Notes under the pieces: model-generated
Database searches by the model: none
What the model saw: the letters and a program-made list of their open reading frames with translations, nothing else
What the model was told of the DNA's origin: nothing
Shown here: positions 7,904-16,586 of the stretch, piece by piece
Layout of the letters: the number at the start of each line of letters is the position of its first letter
Numbering within the stretch: position 1 is the first letter of the stretch
Made by a program: the position numbers and the translations under genes
Assembly (NCBI GenBank): GCA_965371245.1
Contig: CBDUXT010000001.1
Location: 62,001-126,000, forward strand
From: CBDUXT01 sp965371245
GTDB lineage: Bacteria > Planctomycetota > Phycisphaerae > UBA1845
Direction: 5' to 3'
Length of the DNA: 64,000 nucleotides

Positions 7904-9439
7904 ATGTCAAAACGCCCGAGCGAATCTATAGTGGAATACGGAGACTTCCAGACGCCAACCACGTTGGCAAGAGACGTCTGCGAGCTCCTGACTAGGCAAG
8001 GAGTTCGTCCAGCTGCAATTCTCGAGCCAACATGCGGCGTCGGTCGGTTTGTTTGCGCCTCCATGCGAGCCTTCCCGTGCGCGACCCACGTCGTTGGTAT
8101 CGACATTAACGCGGAATACGTAAAACAAGCCAGCTCAGAGATCAGAAACGAGGAGCTTTCGACGAATGTGAAGTTTCGTTGTGAGTCATTCTTCAACGTG
8201 GATTGGGATCAGCTAATAGCCAATCTGCCGGAACCAATACTCGTGATCGGAAATCCGCCTTGGGTTACGAATGCGCGGTTGGGAGTTTTGGGTAGCTCTA
8301 ATCTACCAGACAAGAGCAATTTTCATGGAAGAAGCGGTTTCGATGCGATAACGGGTAAGAGCAATTTCGATATCTCCGAGTGGATGCTTATGAAGCTGCT
8401 TGGCGCCCTTGACAAACGAGCCGCCCATCTCGCCATGCTTTGTAAGACCGCTGTAGCCCGCAAGGCTTTGCTTCATGCGTGGAAGAGCGGAATCATGGTC
8501 GAGTCGTCTTCGCTCCACTCAATTGACAGCAAGAAGTATTTTGACGCTTCAGTCGATGCCTGCCTACTGTGTTGCAGACTCGGAGTTGAACGCCGTGAGG
8601 AATGCTCGACGTTTCCCGGTCTCCGAGCCGCGCGCGCAACCGGGGTATTCGGATTCCGGGATGGGCGAGTGGTCGCAGATCTCACGAAGTACGATGCAAC
8701 GAAGACTCTCCACGGTGACGAGAGCGGACGTTGGCGTTCAGGCATGAAACACGATTGCTCTAAAGTGATGGAGCTAAGGAAGAATGGAGACGCATATCGA
8801 AACGGTTACGCGGAACTGGTTGAGCTTGAAGATGAGTACGTTTTTCCATTACTCAAGAGTTCCGATCTCGCAAACGACTCAAGTATGGCTCCACGCAATT
8901 GGGTGATTGTCACCCAAAGAACTGTCGGGGAACCTACGAACGTTATCAAGACGATGGCTCCGAGAACGTGGAGATATTTGCAGGCTCATGCTGAAGTGCT
9001 CGACGGACGGGCGAGTTCAATCTACAGGAACCGCCCACGATTCTCAGTATTTGGCGTTGGACCCTATTCGTTCGCCCCCTGGAAGGTGGCGATTTCGGGA
9101 TTCTATAAGGCTCTGCGGTTTGTCCTGATTGGCTCGATAGAGGAAAAGCCGATCATGATCGACGATACCTGTTACTCGATTCCCTTGCACAGCCGACAAG
9201 CCGCGACATATCTAGTCAACTTATTGAATGGCGAAGTCGCCCAAGGTTTCTTCACAGCTCACGTCTTCTGGGACAACAAACGACCTATCACTATCGATTT
9301 ACTTCGGCGTCTTAATCTTGTCGCGCTCGCTCGCCAGGACGGAACCGAGGAGAAAATGCGAGGAATAATCGATACTCAGGCGAAGCGATATGGTTGCCCA
9401 CCAGTCGAGACCGAGCAAGCATGGCTGTTTGCAAAGTAG
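7904..9439 (+). CDS. type II DNA methyltransferase (N6-adenine class)
   Basis: 511-aa class I SAM-dependent methyltransferase. The SAM-binding motif I is EPTCGVGRF (41-49) and the catalytic motif IV is GNPPW (116-120), the NPPW form typical of amino-methyltransferases acting on adenine in TaqI/Eco57I-like enzymes. The C-terminal half should contain the target-recognition domain. It protects the host from the upstream endonuclease, with which it forms a tight two-gene unit. Like that gene it is AT-richer than its surroundings. Confidence 0.9.
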   Translation: MSKRPSESIVEYGDFQTPTTLARDVCELLTRQGVRPAAILEPTCGVGRFVCASMRAFPCATHVVGIDINAEYVKQASSEIRNEELSTNVKFRCESFFNVDWDQLIANLPEPILVIGNPPWVTNARLGVLGSSNLPDKSNFHGRSGFDAITGKSNFDISEWMLMKLLGALDKRAAHLAMLCKTAVARKALLHAWKSGIMVESSSLHSIDSKKYFDASVDACLLCCRLGVERREECSTFPGLRAARATGVFGFRDGRVVADLTKYDATKTLHGDESGRWRSGMKHDCSKVMELRKNGDAYRNGYAELVELEDEYVFPLLKSSDLANDSSMAPRNWVIVTQRTVGEPTNVIKTMAPRTWRYLQAHAEVLDGRASSIYRNRPRFSVFGVGPYSFAPWKVAISGFYKALRFVLIGSIEEKPIMIDDTCYSIPLHSRQAATYLVNLLNGEVAQGFFTAHVFWDNKRPITIDLLRRLNLVALARQDGTEEKMRGIIDTQAKRYGCPPVETEQAWLFAK

Positions 9440-9964
9440 CCGAGGCCTTGCCGTTGGAACCATCTGATGAGTCTCGAATCATCGGCGGTTTGTCGAAAGA
9501 AGCCGTGACTTGTCGTCGGTCATTCTGCACGGGCAACCGACTTTGCCCGTGCCACCCAACGGCGTAGCGCTTGGCGGGTGCGGGCGGGGGCCGCGAACGC
9601 GGCGACAGAATGTCACAGTTTCCGTGCCGGTATCGCCGGCTTGATGTCGGACCAGCATATCTCAAATCTTTGCGCATTCTTCATTACGTCTTGGCCTCGG
9701 TGTAACATGCGACCCGTACCGTCTTTGCGCAGGTTGGGCAAGGCGGATCGACGGCACGACCTGACGGCCGGTGGGTGATGGGTGCGTTCACCGGGGCAGG
9801 TGAAGAGGAAGATGGCTGTAAAGCGATTGATCCCGGTTGTGCTGACGCCGTACCATCTCGCCTCAGATGAAGATGTCCCGGCGATCCAAGTTCGGTTCCG
9901 CAACAGCGAGTGCGCTGCGAAGGCCCGCTTCGGATTCGCCTTTTCGGTTCAAGTAGGAGACCCA
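9440..9964. other. intergenic region with a strong hairpin
   Basis: No supported gene; an open frame from 9782 runs into the porin but lacks porin-like sequence before 9965. A 10-bp perfect stem lies at 9527-9552 (GCACGGGCAA against TTGCCCGTGC, 6-bp loop). It is nested between CATTCTG (about 9521) and CAGAATG (about 9606), suggesting a composite palindromic element downstream of the restriction-modification pair. Confidence 0.5.
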
Positions 9965-11287
9965 GTGTTGTCCGATCGACGAAACGCAAGCCTTCTGCCG
10001 GCCGTTGCCTGTTTCTGCGCCCTGTCACTGTCATCCGCGACAGCGCAGACAAGAGACGTTCAACCATCCGAGGCCGTTGAGACCCCGACGGCGCACCGGG
10101 CGTTGGACTTGAGCGGCGCGTATATGACCGGTGATTGGAGCGGCACGCGCACTGAGCTCGAAGATCTTGGTGTACGGTTCAAGGTCACGCTCATGAATCA
10201 ACTCATGGTGAACATGCACGGGGGCCGGGAGACGAAGAACGGCCACGACACGGCCGGTAGCTACGAGTTCAACCTGTATCTGGACATGAACAAGCTGTTC
10301 GATATCGAAGGAGCCACGTTCTGGATCCGTGCGAAAGGGACGTGGGGGGGCGATGACTCCGACTTTGACAAGGAAAAGGTCGGCGGGTTCTTCAAGACCA
10401 ATCAGGACGCGAGCAGTGAGGAACCGATCTTCGTGGACAAGTGGCACTGGCAGCAGTTCTTATTCGACAAGAGGGTGGAGCTTCGGCTTGGGCGTCAGGA
10501 GCCCGTCAAGGATCTGTTCGACACGAGCAAGATCATCGGCCACGAAGACAAGTACTTCTTCAACCGTGCGCTCGTGCGCAACGCCGCCATTCCGCCGGAG
10601 AAGGGGCTGGGGCTGTTCGGGCGGTGGTTTTTCACGGATGAAGCCTACATCAGCGCCGCGGCGCTCGATGGCAACGCCAGGTCTCGTCAAACGAATTTCA
10701 ACACAGCCTTCCACGGACCCGACGAGTTCCGCTTCTTTGCCGAACTGGGCTTCAAGCCAAAGTCTCAGTCCGCCAAGGGAGAGCTTTGGGGTCACTATCG
10801 TGTCGGTACCTGGTACGACCCCACGCGAAAGAAGCAGTTCATCGAGACACTCGGTGGACGTCGCGCGGAGCGCCACCAAAGCGGCGATTGGGGCTTCTTT
10901 TTCGGTTTTGATCAAATGATCTGGAAGGAGAACAACCGTCCGAAAGACACGCAGGGGATCGCGGTAGCCGGGCGATACGGTCGCGCGAATGGTGACGTCA
11001 ACGAGATTGAGCAGTTCTGGGCACTGGCCGTGCAGTACCAGGGACCGTTTCCGAGTCGTGACGAAGACGTTCTCGCGTTTGGCGTAGCGCAGGGCATCTT
11101 TGGTGATGGATTCCGGAACATTGAACCGCGCGCGGATCGTGAGACCGTGTACGAGCTCTACTATTCCATCAAGGTATCCCCATGGCTGACGATCAGCCCC
11201 GACTTCCAGTTCATCACCAACACCGGCGGCAACGCGGGGGATCCCGACACATTCGTCGCTGGGATGCGCTTACGGATGAGTCTCTAG
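9965..11287 (+). CDS. outer-membrane porin, carbohydrate-selective OprB-like
   Basis: 440-aa beta-barrel candidate. The GTG start at 9965 has AGGAG 5 bp upstream and is followed by a signal peptide (LLPAVACFCALSLSSATAQ). The mature part has GAYMTGDWSGTRTELEDLGV, the N-terminal OprB signature, then alternating polar/aromatic strands (FWIRAKGTWGG, VELRLGRQEPVKDLFD, GLFGRWFF). It ends in a last strand closing MRLRMSL; the terminal residue is Leu rather than the classical Phe. Likely mediates diffusion of sugars or other small solutes across the outer membrane; the substrate is not inferable from neighbours. Confidence 0.85.
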   Translation: MLSDRRNASLLPAVACFCALSLSSATAQTRDVQPSEAVETPTAHRALDLSGAYMTGDWSGTRTELEDLGVRFKVTLMNQLMVNMHGGRETKNGHDTAGSYEFNLYLDMNKLFDIEGATFWIRAKGTWGGDDSDFDKEKVGGFFKTNQDASSEEPIFVDKWHWQQFLFDKRVELRLGRQEPVKDLFDTSKIIGHEDKYFFNRALVRNAAIPPEKGLGLFGRWFFTDEAYISAAALDGNARSRQTNFNTAFHGPDEFRFFAELGFKPKSQSAKGELWGHYRVGTWYDPTRKKQFIETLGGRRAERHQSGDWGFFFGFDQMIWKENNRPKDTQGIAVAGRYGRANGDVNEIEQFWALAVQYQGPFPSRDEDVLAFGVAQGIFGDGFRNIEPRADRETVYELYYSIKVSPWLTISPDFQFITNTGGNAGDPDTFVAGMRLRMSL

Positions 11288-11452
11288 GCTGAACTCTTTC
11301 CCTTCTTGAGGGTCGTTCATGCCGCTTCATCGAGGGGCGAAACCGGTTGGTCGGCGATCCGAACTTCTTGGCCGTTATCCAACCTCCATTTCAGAGCCGG
11401 AAACCGCTTGATTCCACGCACGGCCCGGACTCGATCCCCGGGGGGCACGTCA

Positions 11453-12448
11453 CTATCCCAATTCGGCGAGACCGCGACGAACGGCCTGCTTCTGCCGGTC
11501 ACTCAAGGGCACGGTCTTTAGCGCGTACTCGCCGATCCGGCGGAGAATGTCTTGCGCCGCCTTGTCGGCCGCGTCGCGCGGCGGCGGTGACGGCGGGGAA
11601 TCCCCACGGTACCAGTCGTCGGGGCGGTAGTCGAAAAGCGCCTCGATCAGGTGCGGTCGCAGGTTGTCGGAAAGAGTTCGGGTCACCATGTCCTCACATT
11701 TTTCCAGGAGCGGTGCATCGTTTCGATGGAGCAGGATCAGTTGCCTCATCCAGGCAATCTTTGCGTGGTCGTCGAAACGAGCGTCGGAGAACTTGCGGTC
11801 CAGCAGTGCGAGGGCCGGCTCGCTCTGATTTGCGCACAGGGCGCCGACAATGTCGAACGCGATGGGGCTATCGGGGCCGCTGAGCTTGTTCCAATATTCG
11901 ATCGCTTCCGGCGGAGACGGTCTGATTGCCGCGAGGGCCCGGACGAGCGCTTGCATGCGTAGCGCGCTTCCCTGGAATGCTTCGGCGCCCATGAGCCCCA
12001 GCAGCGCCTCTTGTGCATGGGGCGCCGGGTTGTTCGCGAGCGTGCTGATGACCCGCGTGAGCCGCAGGCCGTGGTAGTTGCCGGCGTAGTCCTCGGGCGA
12101 ATCGAGCCGAGTGAAGAACTCGGGTGAAGCGAGAAGCGTCGCAAGGAATCGCACGTCCTCCGACCGGCTGCTCGTCGCGCAGGCCATGGCTACGCCGTGT
12201 AGCTGCCGACGATCGTTCGAGCTGCTCAGGATCGTACGGTCCTGCTCGGTCAACACTGCCATGCTCGGCGGTGGGGCGTCATCGGACGCGGGTTCGGGTG
12301 GTTCCGTGCGAGCCATGGGGGCCACTCGTCCCCCGGACGGATCGCCGCGCGGGGGAGCCGGCGATTCCTGACGCCGACAGCCGAAAATGCCGGCGCCGAG
12401 AACGGCGGCGAGCAGCAGGCCCATGGCAATCAGGTTCGTTGCGAGCAT
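11453..12448 (-). CDS. lipoprotein paralogue of the upstream gene; candidate periplasmic immunity protein
   Basis: 331-aa predicted lipoprotein. The ATG at 12446-12448 starts a signal sequence (MLATNLIAMGLLLAAVLGAG) ending in a lipobox, GIFGC. After a Pro/Ala-rich linker, residues about 95-331 are closely similar to the whole of the adjacent upstream gene: shared blocks include GLRLTRVISTL, ALRMQALVRALA, RPHLIEALFDYRPDDWYR and PPPRDAADKAA. The fold looks helical, possibly HEAT-like. It is the last gene of an operon with a LysM protein and a metalloprotease. The immunity role is inference: tandem paralogues, one secreted and anchored, one cytosolic, next to a putative effector. Confidence 0.75.
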   Translation of the reverse strand: MLATNLIAMGLLLAAVLGAGIFGCRRQESPAPPRGDPSGGRVAPMARTEPPEPASDDAPPPSMAVLTEQDRTILSSSNDRRQLHGVAMACATSSRSEDVRFLATLLASPEFFTRLDSPEDYAGNYHGLRLTRVISTLANNPAPHAQEALLGLMGAEAFQGSALRMQALVRALAAIRPSPPEAIEYWNKLSGPDSPIAFDIVGALCANQSEPALALLDRKFSDARFDDHAKIAWMRQLILLHRNDAPLLEKCEDMVTRTLSDNLRPHLIEALFDYRPDDWYRGDSPPSPPPRDAADKAAQDILRRIGEYALKTVPLSDRQKQAVRRGLAELG

Positions 12449-12516
12449 GCCAACATCTCGGTCATCGCGCCGATGCCACGGTGCCCACGCGCCCGGCGGC
12501 CGCCTCCCTTTCAGCG

Positions 12517-13320
12517 TCACGCCCCCACTTCGTCGAGGCCTTTCTCGACGGCGTCTTTTTGCTCATCGGTGAGGGTCACGTTGTCCAATGCGTATTGGCC
12601 GATGCTTTTGAGGTGCTGCTTGGCCCGCCGCGTCGCCTCTGAACGCGGGGGCGGTTCGGGCGGGTCGCAGTCGCGGTACCATTCGTCGGGCTTGTAGTCG
12701 AACAGTGCCTCGACGAGGCTCGGCCGAAGCTCTTCGGCGAGCGAGCCGGTGACCATGCTCTGGCAACATTCCAGGAGCGGGGCATCATTGCGAATCGGCA
12801 GGATAATCTGTCGCATCCACGCGATCCGATGGTGCTTGTCATGTTTCGAATCGGCGAACTTGGTTTCGAGCAGTTCGAGGGCGGGCTTGCTCTGGTTTTC
12901 GCAGAGCGCTTCCGCCACATCGAACGCGAGCGGGCTCTCGTGATGGCTTTTCTCGTCCCAATAGGAGACGGCCGACTCAGGCGATGGCTTCACGACGGCC
13001 AACGCGTGGACGAGTAGTTGCATGCGGAGCACATGTCCCTGATAACCGCGGGCGCCGATCAGCTTGAGGAGCACCTCGTCGGTTGACGGAGCCTTGTTGT
13101 CCATCACGGTCTTGATCACTCGGGCAAGCCGCAGACCCGTGTAGGTGCCCTCGTAGGCGTCCTTGGTATCCAGCTTGTCGAGGAAGGCCTGGGCCGCCAG
13201 GTGTTGGACAAGGACGCCGTGATCCTTGGGTTCTTCGCTCTTGGCAAGCTCGATCGCCGCCTTCTTGAGCTCCCTCGGGTCGCTCGAGCTGTTCAGGGTG
13301 GCGGCTGCGTCTTCACTCAT
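12517..13320 (-). CDS. cytosolic helical protein, paralogue of the downstream lipoprotein; candidate immunity protein
   Basis: 267 aa, no signal peptide or membrane segment. It aligns along its length with the lipoprotein encoded 68 bp downstream; conserved blocks include GLRLARVIKTV, VLRMQLLVHALA, HHRIAWMRQIILPIRNDAP (HAKIAWMRQLILLHRNDAP in the paralogue) and VEALFDYKPDEWYR. I do not recognise the family. It starts 71 bp downstream of the metalloprotease stop on the same strand. Acidic composition plus tandem duplication beside a putative toxin fits an immunity or antidote protein, but no direct proof exists in the sequence. Confidence 0.75.
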   Translation of the reverse strand: MSEDAAATLNSSSDPRELKKAAIELAKSEEPKDHGVLVQHLAAQAFLDKLDTKDAYEGTYTGLRLARVIKTVMDNKAPSTDEVLLKLIGARGYQGHVLRMQLLVHALAVVKPSPESAVSYWDEKSHHESPLAFDVAEALCENQSKPALELLETKFADSKHDKHHRIAWMRQIILPIRNDAPLLECCQSMVTGSLAEELRPSLVEALFDYKPDEWYRDCDPPEPPPRSEATRRAKQHLKSIGQYALDNVTLTDEQKDAVEKGLDEVGA

Positions 13321-13391
13321 TCGCTCTTGTCCTTTGTCCGATCCGCTACCTTACGAAACGGATGTCACCCATACACGCGCGCGGCCGCGGG

Positions 13392-15482
13392 TCAAGGGCC
13401 GTTGAGCTCTTCATCGAAAGCGCCGTGCGTCTTTGGTCCATAGACCGCATCGATGACCAGTCCGCCGTGATCGCGCTGGAAAGACCTCAGGGCCGCTTTC
13501 GTCTTTCTTCCCACGACGCCATCGACACCATCACCGTCCGGACCGGTCGTGCCCAGATCGTAACCCGTATGGTTCAAGCCGGGTCGCTTCGTGCAAAGGT
13601 ATTCCTGGAGAAGCGTCTTGGCGGCCTTGTTGGGCAGCCAGATGGCCGGAACGGGTTTCGTGACCTTTGGTGGTGGGGGACCGGGCGGCGGCGGCGGCGG
13701 TTTCGGGGCGGGGGGAGCGACACTTGTGACCAGCTTGTGGGCCCTGATGACCTTGATCTGCAGCATGTCGAAGTCTTGAGCTTCATTGTCGGAGCCGTAG
13801 CTCATGCAGTTCTCGTCCCACGGATGCCCCCAGCCCTTTCGCGGTCCCGCCAGATGGTTGACCTCGTCGTACGATGCCTTTGCCACGTTGCCTCCACTAC
13901 CTCGGTGATGCACGCCGATGACGTGACCGAGTTCGTGGGCGAGGGTCACGCTGCCGTTGGCGATTCGGTCATTCTGAGTGATCAAACAGGCGCAGAGTTG
14001 CTCGATGGCCCCGTCCCCGCACAGCGGCTTCTGGTCGTTGGCGCGCTGGTTGGAAGGCCCCATGCGTTTCATCTCGATCTTCTTGGTCGCGCTGTCGGGA
14101 AAAACTCCAGTCGGGCGAATCCACGACGTGCTCGGCGTGCCGGAAAGAGACACCTTGGCTTCGGGCTCCGAGAGTCGCCGGTCGGTGGCCGATCCCAAGA
14201 GATTCGGGCGACCCGCGCACGAATGGACATACACGAGATTGAACACCCCCTTGCGCGAATTGAGCATGGGGGCAACGATCCTGGCGTCTTTGACGACGTT
14301 GAACGTGTGGTTCGTTGCGTTGGTCACCTCGAAAATCCCCTCGTCCTTTCGCACGGCCCCGTTCCGCGCCGTGCGGTCTTTGTCCATGACGAGCTGAATG
14401 CCCATCTGCCAAAGCAGGACGTTGCTGAATGCAATGTGAGATTTGACCTGAGCGGGCGTGAACGTCGGGTTCTGAAGGGGCACGCCTCCGACCGTCGCCC
14501 TGGAGCACTTGATAATGTTGGCCCGCGTCCACACCTTCTTGGGCTTGCCGACCCACACGCGGTAGACGGCCAACAAGGGCTTGCCCTCACTGTCCCATCG
14601 AACCTCGATCTTACCTTCTTCGTCCGCGTCACCTCTCATCACGCCGAACGCGTTGACCTCCTGTCCGCCCTTGACTTCGGTCTTCGTGGCGCCGCCGTGG
14701 AAGAACTTGATGTTGCTGGTCGCCGCGGTCCAGATGATCTTCCTGAGATCCAGGTCGGCCGGACGATATTGGGTAATCCGAATGCGCGCACATCGGTTGG
14801 CGAACCCTGTGCGGGTCGGACTGATGACGGGAATGAGCGCCGGGTTAACCAATCCGTTCAGTTTCCTCGTCGCCGCGGAAACGGCAAGGTTGACCTGCGG
14901 AGACGCGGTCAACGAGCGCACGCCTCTGGCAAGGGGCGGGATCCCGTGTGCCCACGGAACGGGGATGACCGGGCAGAGATGCACCATCTTGCTGAGCATT
15001 TCATCGTGGATCGTCGTGTAGGTATCCGAATCGAACCGCTCGACGATGCTTGTGACCCTTCCCGGCCTGCCGCTGGTTTCCGCAAGCACCGACACCTGAA
15101 GCCTGGCGACGAACTTCGCCTCGCTGGACTTGAGGCGAAGGTCGTACGCGTGAACGATGGGCGTGTTGAGCGTGAGCTTCACGCGGCCGAGGTCGTCATC
15201 AAAGATCAGGTCTTCGTCTTTTCCCTCGAGCACAATCTCCAGCTTCGTGTCGGCGGACTTGATGTCGATGTCGTGTGACCAGTTTAGCGTCAACTTGTCG
15301 CCGGTGTTGACCTCGTGGGTCTTCTCCGGGTCGCCGACCGCAATGGTTTCGTTTGTCGCCACGCGCTTGATCGTGGCCTTGAGGACCCACTCACCCGGCC
15401 CGAACCAGTCCGAGTCGTCAAGCACATCGACGGAAGTGAACGTCACCTTAATCTTCGTTGCAGCCAAGGCCGTAGCCTCCAT
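13392..15482 (-). CDS. zinc metalloprotease with C-terminal peptidoglycan-binding domain; candidate secreted effector
   Basis: 696 aa without signal peptide. Residues about 1-110 look like an all-beta, C2-like domain. The zincin core HELGHVIGVHH (about residues 515-525) matches HExxHxxGxxH of metzincin-type proteases, and ENCMSYGSD shortly after resembles a Met-turn. A proline-rich linker (about 585-607) leads to a C-terminal peptidoglycan-binding domain (TGPDGDGVDGVVGRKTKAAL, FQRDHGGLVIDAVYGP). Gene order with a LysM protein upstream and two paralogous small proteins downstream suggests a contractile-system (type VI-like) effector that reaches the periplasm without Sec. No VgrG, Hcp or Tss gene lies in the window, so this remains inference. 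Confidence 0.82.
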   Translation of the reverse strand: MEATALAATKIKVTFTSVDVLDDSDWFGPGEWVLKATIKRVATNETIAVGDPEKTHEVNTGDKLTLNWSHDIDIKSADTKLEIVLEGKDEDLIFDDDLGRVKLTLNTPIVHAYDLRLKSSEAKFVARLQVSVLAETSGRPGRVTSIVERFDSDTYTTIHDEMLSKMVHLCPVIPVPWAHGIPPLARGVRSLTASPQVNLAVSAATRKLNGLVNPALIPVISPTRTGFANRCARIRITQYRPADLDLRKIIWTAATSNIKFFHGGATKTEVKGGQEVNAFGVMRGDADEEGKIEVRWDSEGKPLLAVYRVWVGKPKKVWTRANIIKCSRATVGGVPLQNPTFTPAQVKSHIAFSNVLLWQMGIQLVMDKDRTARNGAVRKDEGIFEVTNATNHTFNVVKDARIVAPMLNSRKGVFNLVYVHSCAGRPNLLGSATDRRLSEPEAKVSLSGTPSTSWIRPTGVFPDSATKKIEMKRMGPSNQRANDQKPLCGDGAIEQLCACLITQNDRIANGSVTLAHELGHVIGVHHRGSGGNVAKASYDEVNHLAGPRKGWGHPWDENCMSYGSDNEAQDFDMLQIKVIRAHKLVTSVAPPAPKPPPPPPGPPPPKVTKPVPAIWLPNKAAKTLLQEYLCTKRPGLNHTGYDLGTTGPDGDGVDGVVGRKTKAALRSFQRDHGGLVIDAVYGPKTHGAFDEELNGP

Positions 15483-15514
15483 CCGATCCCAAGACGCCGG
15501 TTCCCAACCGACGG

Positions 15515-16237
15515 TTACCCGCCGTGTGCGGTCTTAAGCGCGGTGCGTGTTTCCTCGTCCGGCTCACCGGTCACCGGAAGATCGTTCTTGCGCTGGAACG
15601 CACGCAACGCAGCCTCGATGGCCGGTGTCAACTCCTTGGCTCCGTGGGGGCAATTGAAACCCAGGTTGGTCAGGCGTTTGCAAACGCCTTCCAACTCCTT
15701 GATGGGGTCCATTTGCCGCAACGACAGATCGAGCGCGAGTTGCTCCGGCGTGCCGGGGTTCAAGATCAAGACGCCGTGTCTCGCCGCCGGCGGGATGATC
15801 GCCTCCAGCCGACCATCCGCATCGGTCTTCCCCTCGCCAACGGAAAACCCATCGACATACAACGCATAGGGTTCATCCGCCCGCGGCTCGTCTTCGTCCG
15901 GTCCCGCCTCGGCATCCGCCGCTTGCCAGGGTTCGGTCGCCTCTTGGTCGATCGGTTCCCCGTCTTCGTTTCTCGCTCGAATGAGCCGGAGCCGAAGCTT
16001 CGCGGGTGTACCGAGCTTCCGAAACCGGTGATGCGCTTCTGTGGCCCCGCTCTCTGTCTTGAGCGTGATGTCGGGAACATGCACCACGTCCCCCGGCAGC
16101 AGGATGTTCGGATCCTCGCGGAGCTGTTTGAGCTCCGCGTTGTTTGAATGATTCCAAACGGTTTCCCAGAAGAAACCCCGGCGGTGCGCGATCGACAGCA
16201 CGCATTCGCCTTGTTTCGCGACGTGATCTTCGGCCAT
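15515..16237 (-). CDS. LysM / peptidoglycan-binding domain protein; candidate effector adaptor
   Basis: 240 aa from the ATG at 16235-16237 (GGAG upstream); the longer open frame adds 69 residues without domain character. A LysM domain covers residues about 3-52 (VAKQGECVLSIAHRRGF, then NILLPGDVVHVPD). A middle beta domain contains RFRKLGTPAKLRLRLIRAR and ANEPYALYVDG-like sequence, and a peptidoglycan-binding domain closes the protein (AIEAALRAFQRKNDLPVTG). From general knowledge, proteins of this architecture occur in type VI secretion and related contractile-system gene neighbourhoods beside VgrG/PAAR and effectors. The 32-bp gap to the metalloprotease gene implies co-translation. Domain calls are good; the adaptor role is inferred. 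Confidence 0.82.
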   Translation of the reverse strand: MAEDHVAKQGECVLSIAHRRGFFWETVWNHSNNAELKQLREDPNILLPGDVVHVPDITLKTESGATEAHHRFRKLGTPAKLRLRLIRARNEDGEPIDQEATEPWQAADAEAGPDEDEPRADEPYALYVDGFSVGEGKTDADGRLEAIIPPAARHGVLILNPGTPEQLALDLSLRQMDPIKELEGVCKRLTNLGFNCPHGAKELTPAIEAALRAFQRKNDLPVTGEPDEETRTALKTAHGG

Positions 16238-16586
16238 CGGAGGCTCTCCACCCACCCGTGCCCGGAGCGGGGGACATTCGTTCCAACCGACGTCGCCGGG
16301 AGGCCTAGCCCCGAAGCGACATGTGAGGCTCCCATGGTAACGCGGCACGAGCGACCTGTCCACGAAGCGATGGTCGTTCTCGCCCATGGCAACAGCGGAT
16401 GCGCGTGGTCGGCTGGGGCGACGGCGACGCACCCCGGCAGGCACGTGGCGTAACCCGCGCGTCGTGCGCTTGGGGCGCTGCAGTGGCCCGCCGTCCGACT
16501 CGGAAGCTGTTGCGCTCGATGCGGTGATCGAGCTGGGAAGCGGTCAGCACCCACTCGCATCCGTACGAAACACGCCGGGTTCGCGA
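16238..16586. other. intergenic region upstream of the LysM-metalloprotease operon
   Basis: 349 bp between two minus-strand genes, expected to hold the promoter of the LysM operon and the terminator of the PLP-enzyme gene. No clear promoter, hairpin or small gene is visible. Confidence 0.4.

Noticed and set aside
13362..15278. 638-codon plus-strand open frame opposite the metalloprotease gene
   Set aside because: No domain-like sequence, whereas the minus strand encodes the HExxHxxGxxH protease.
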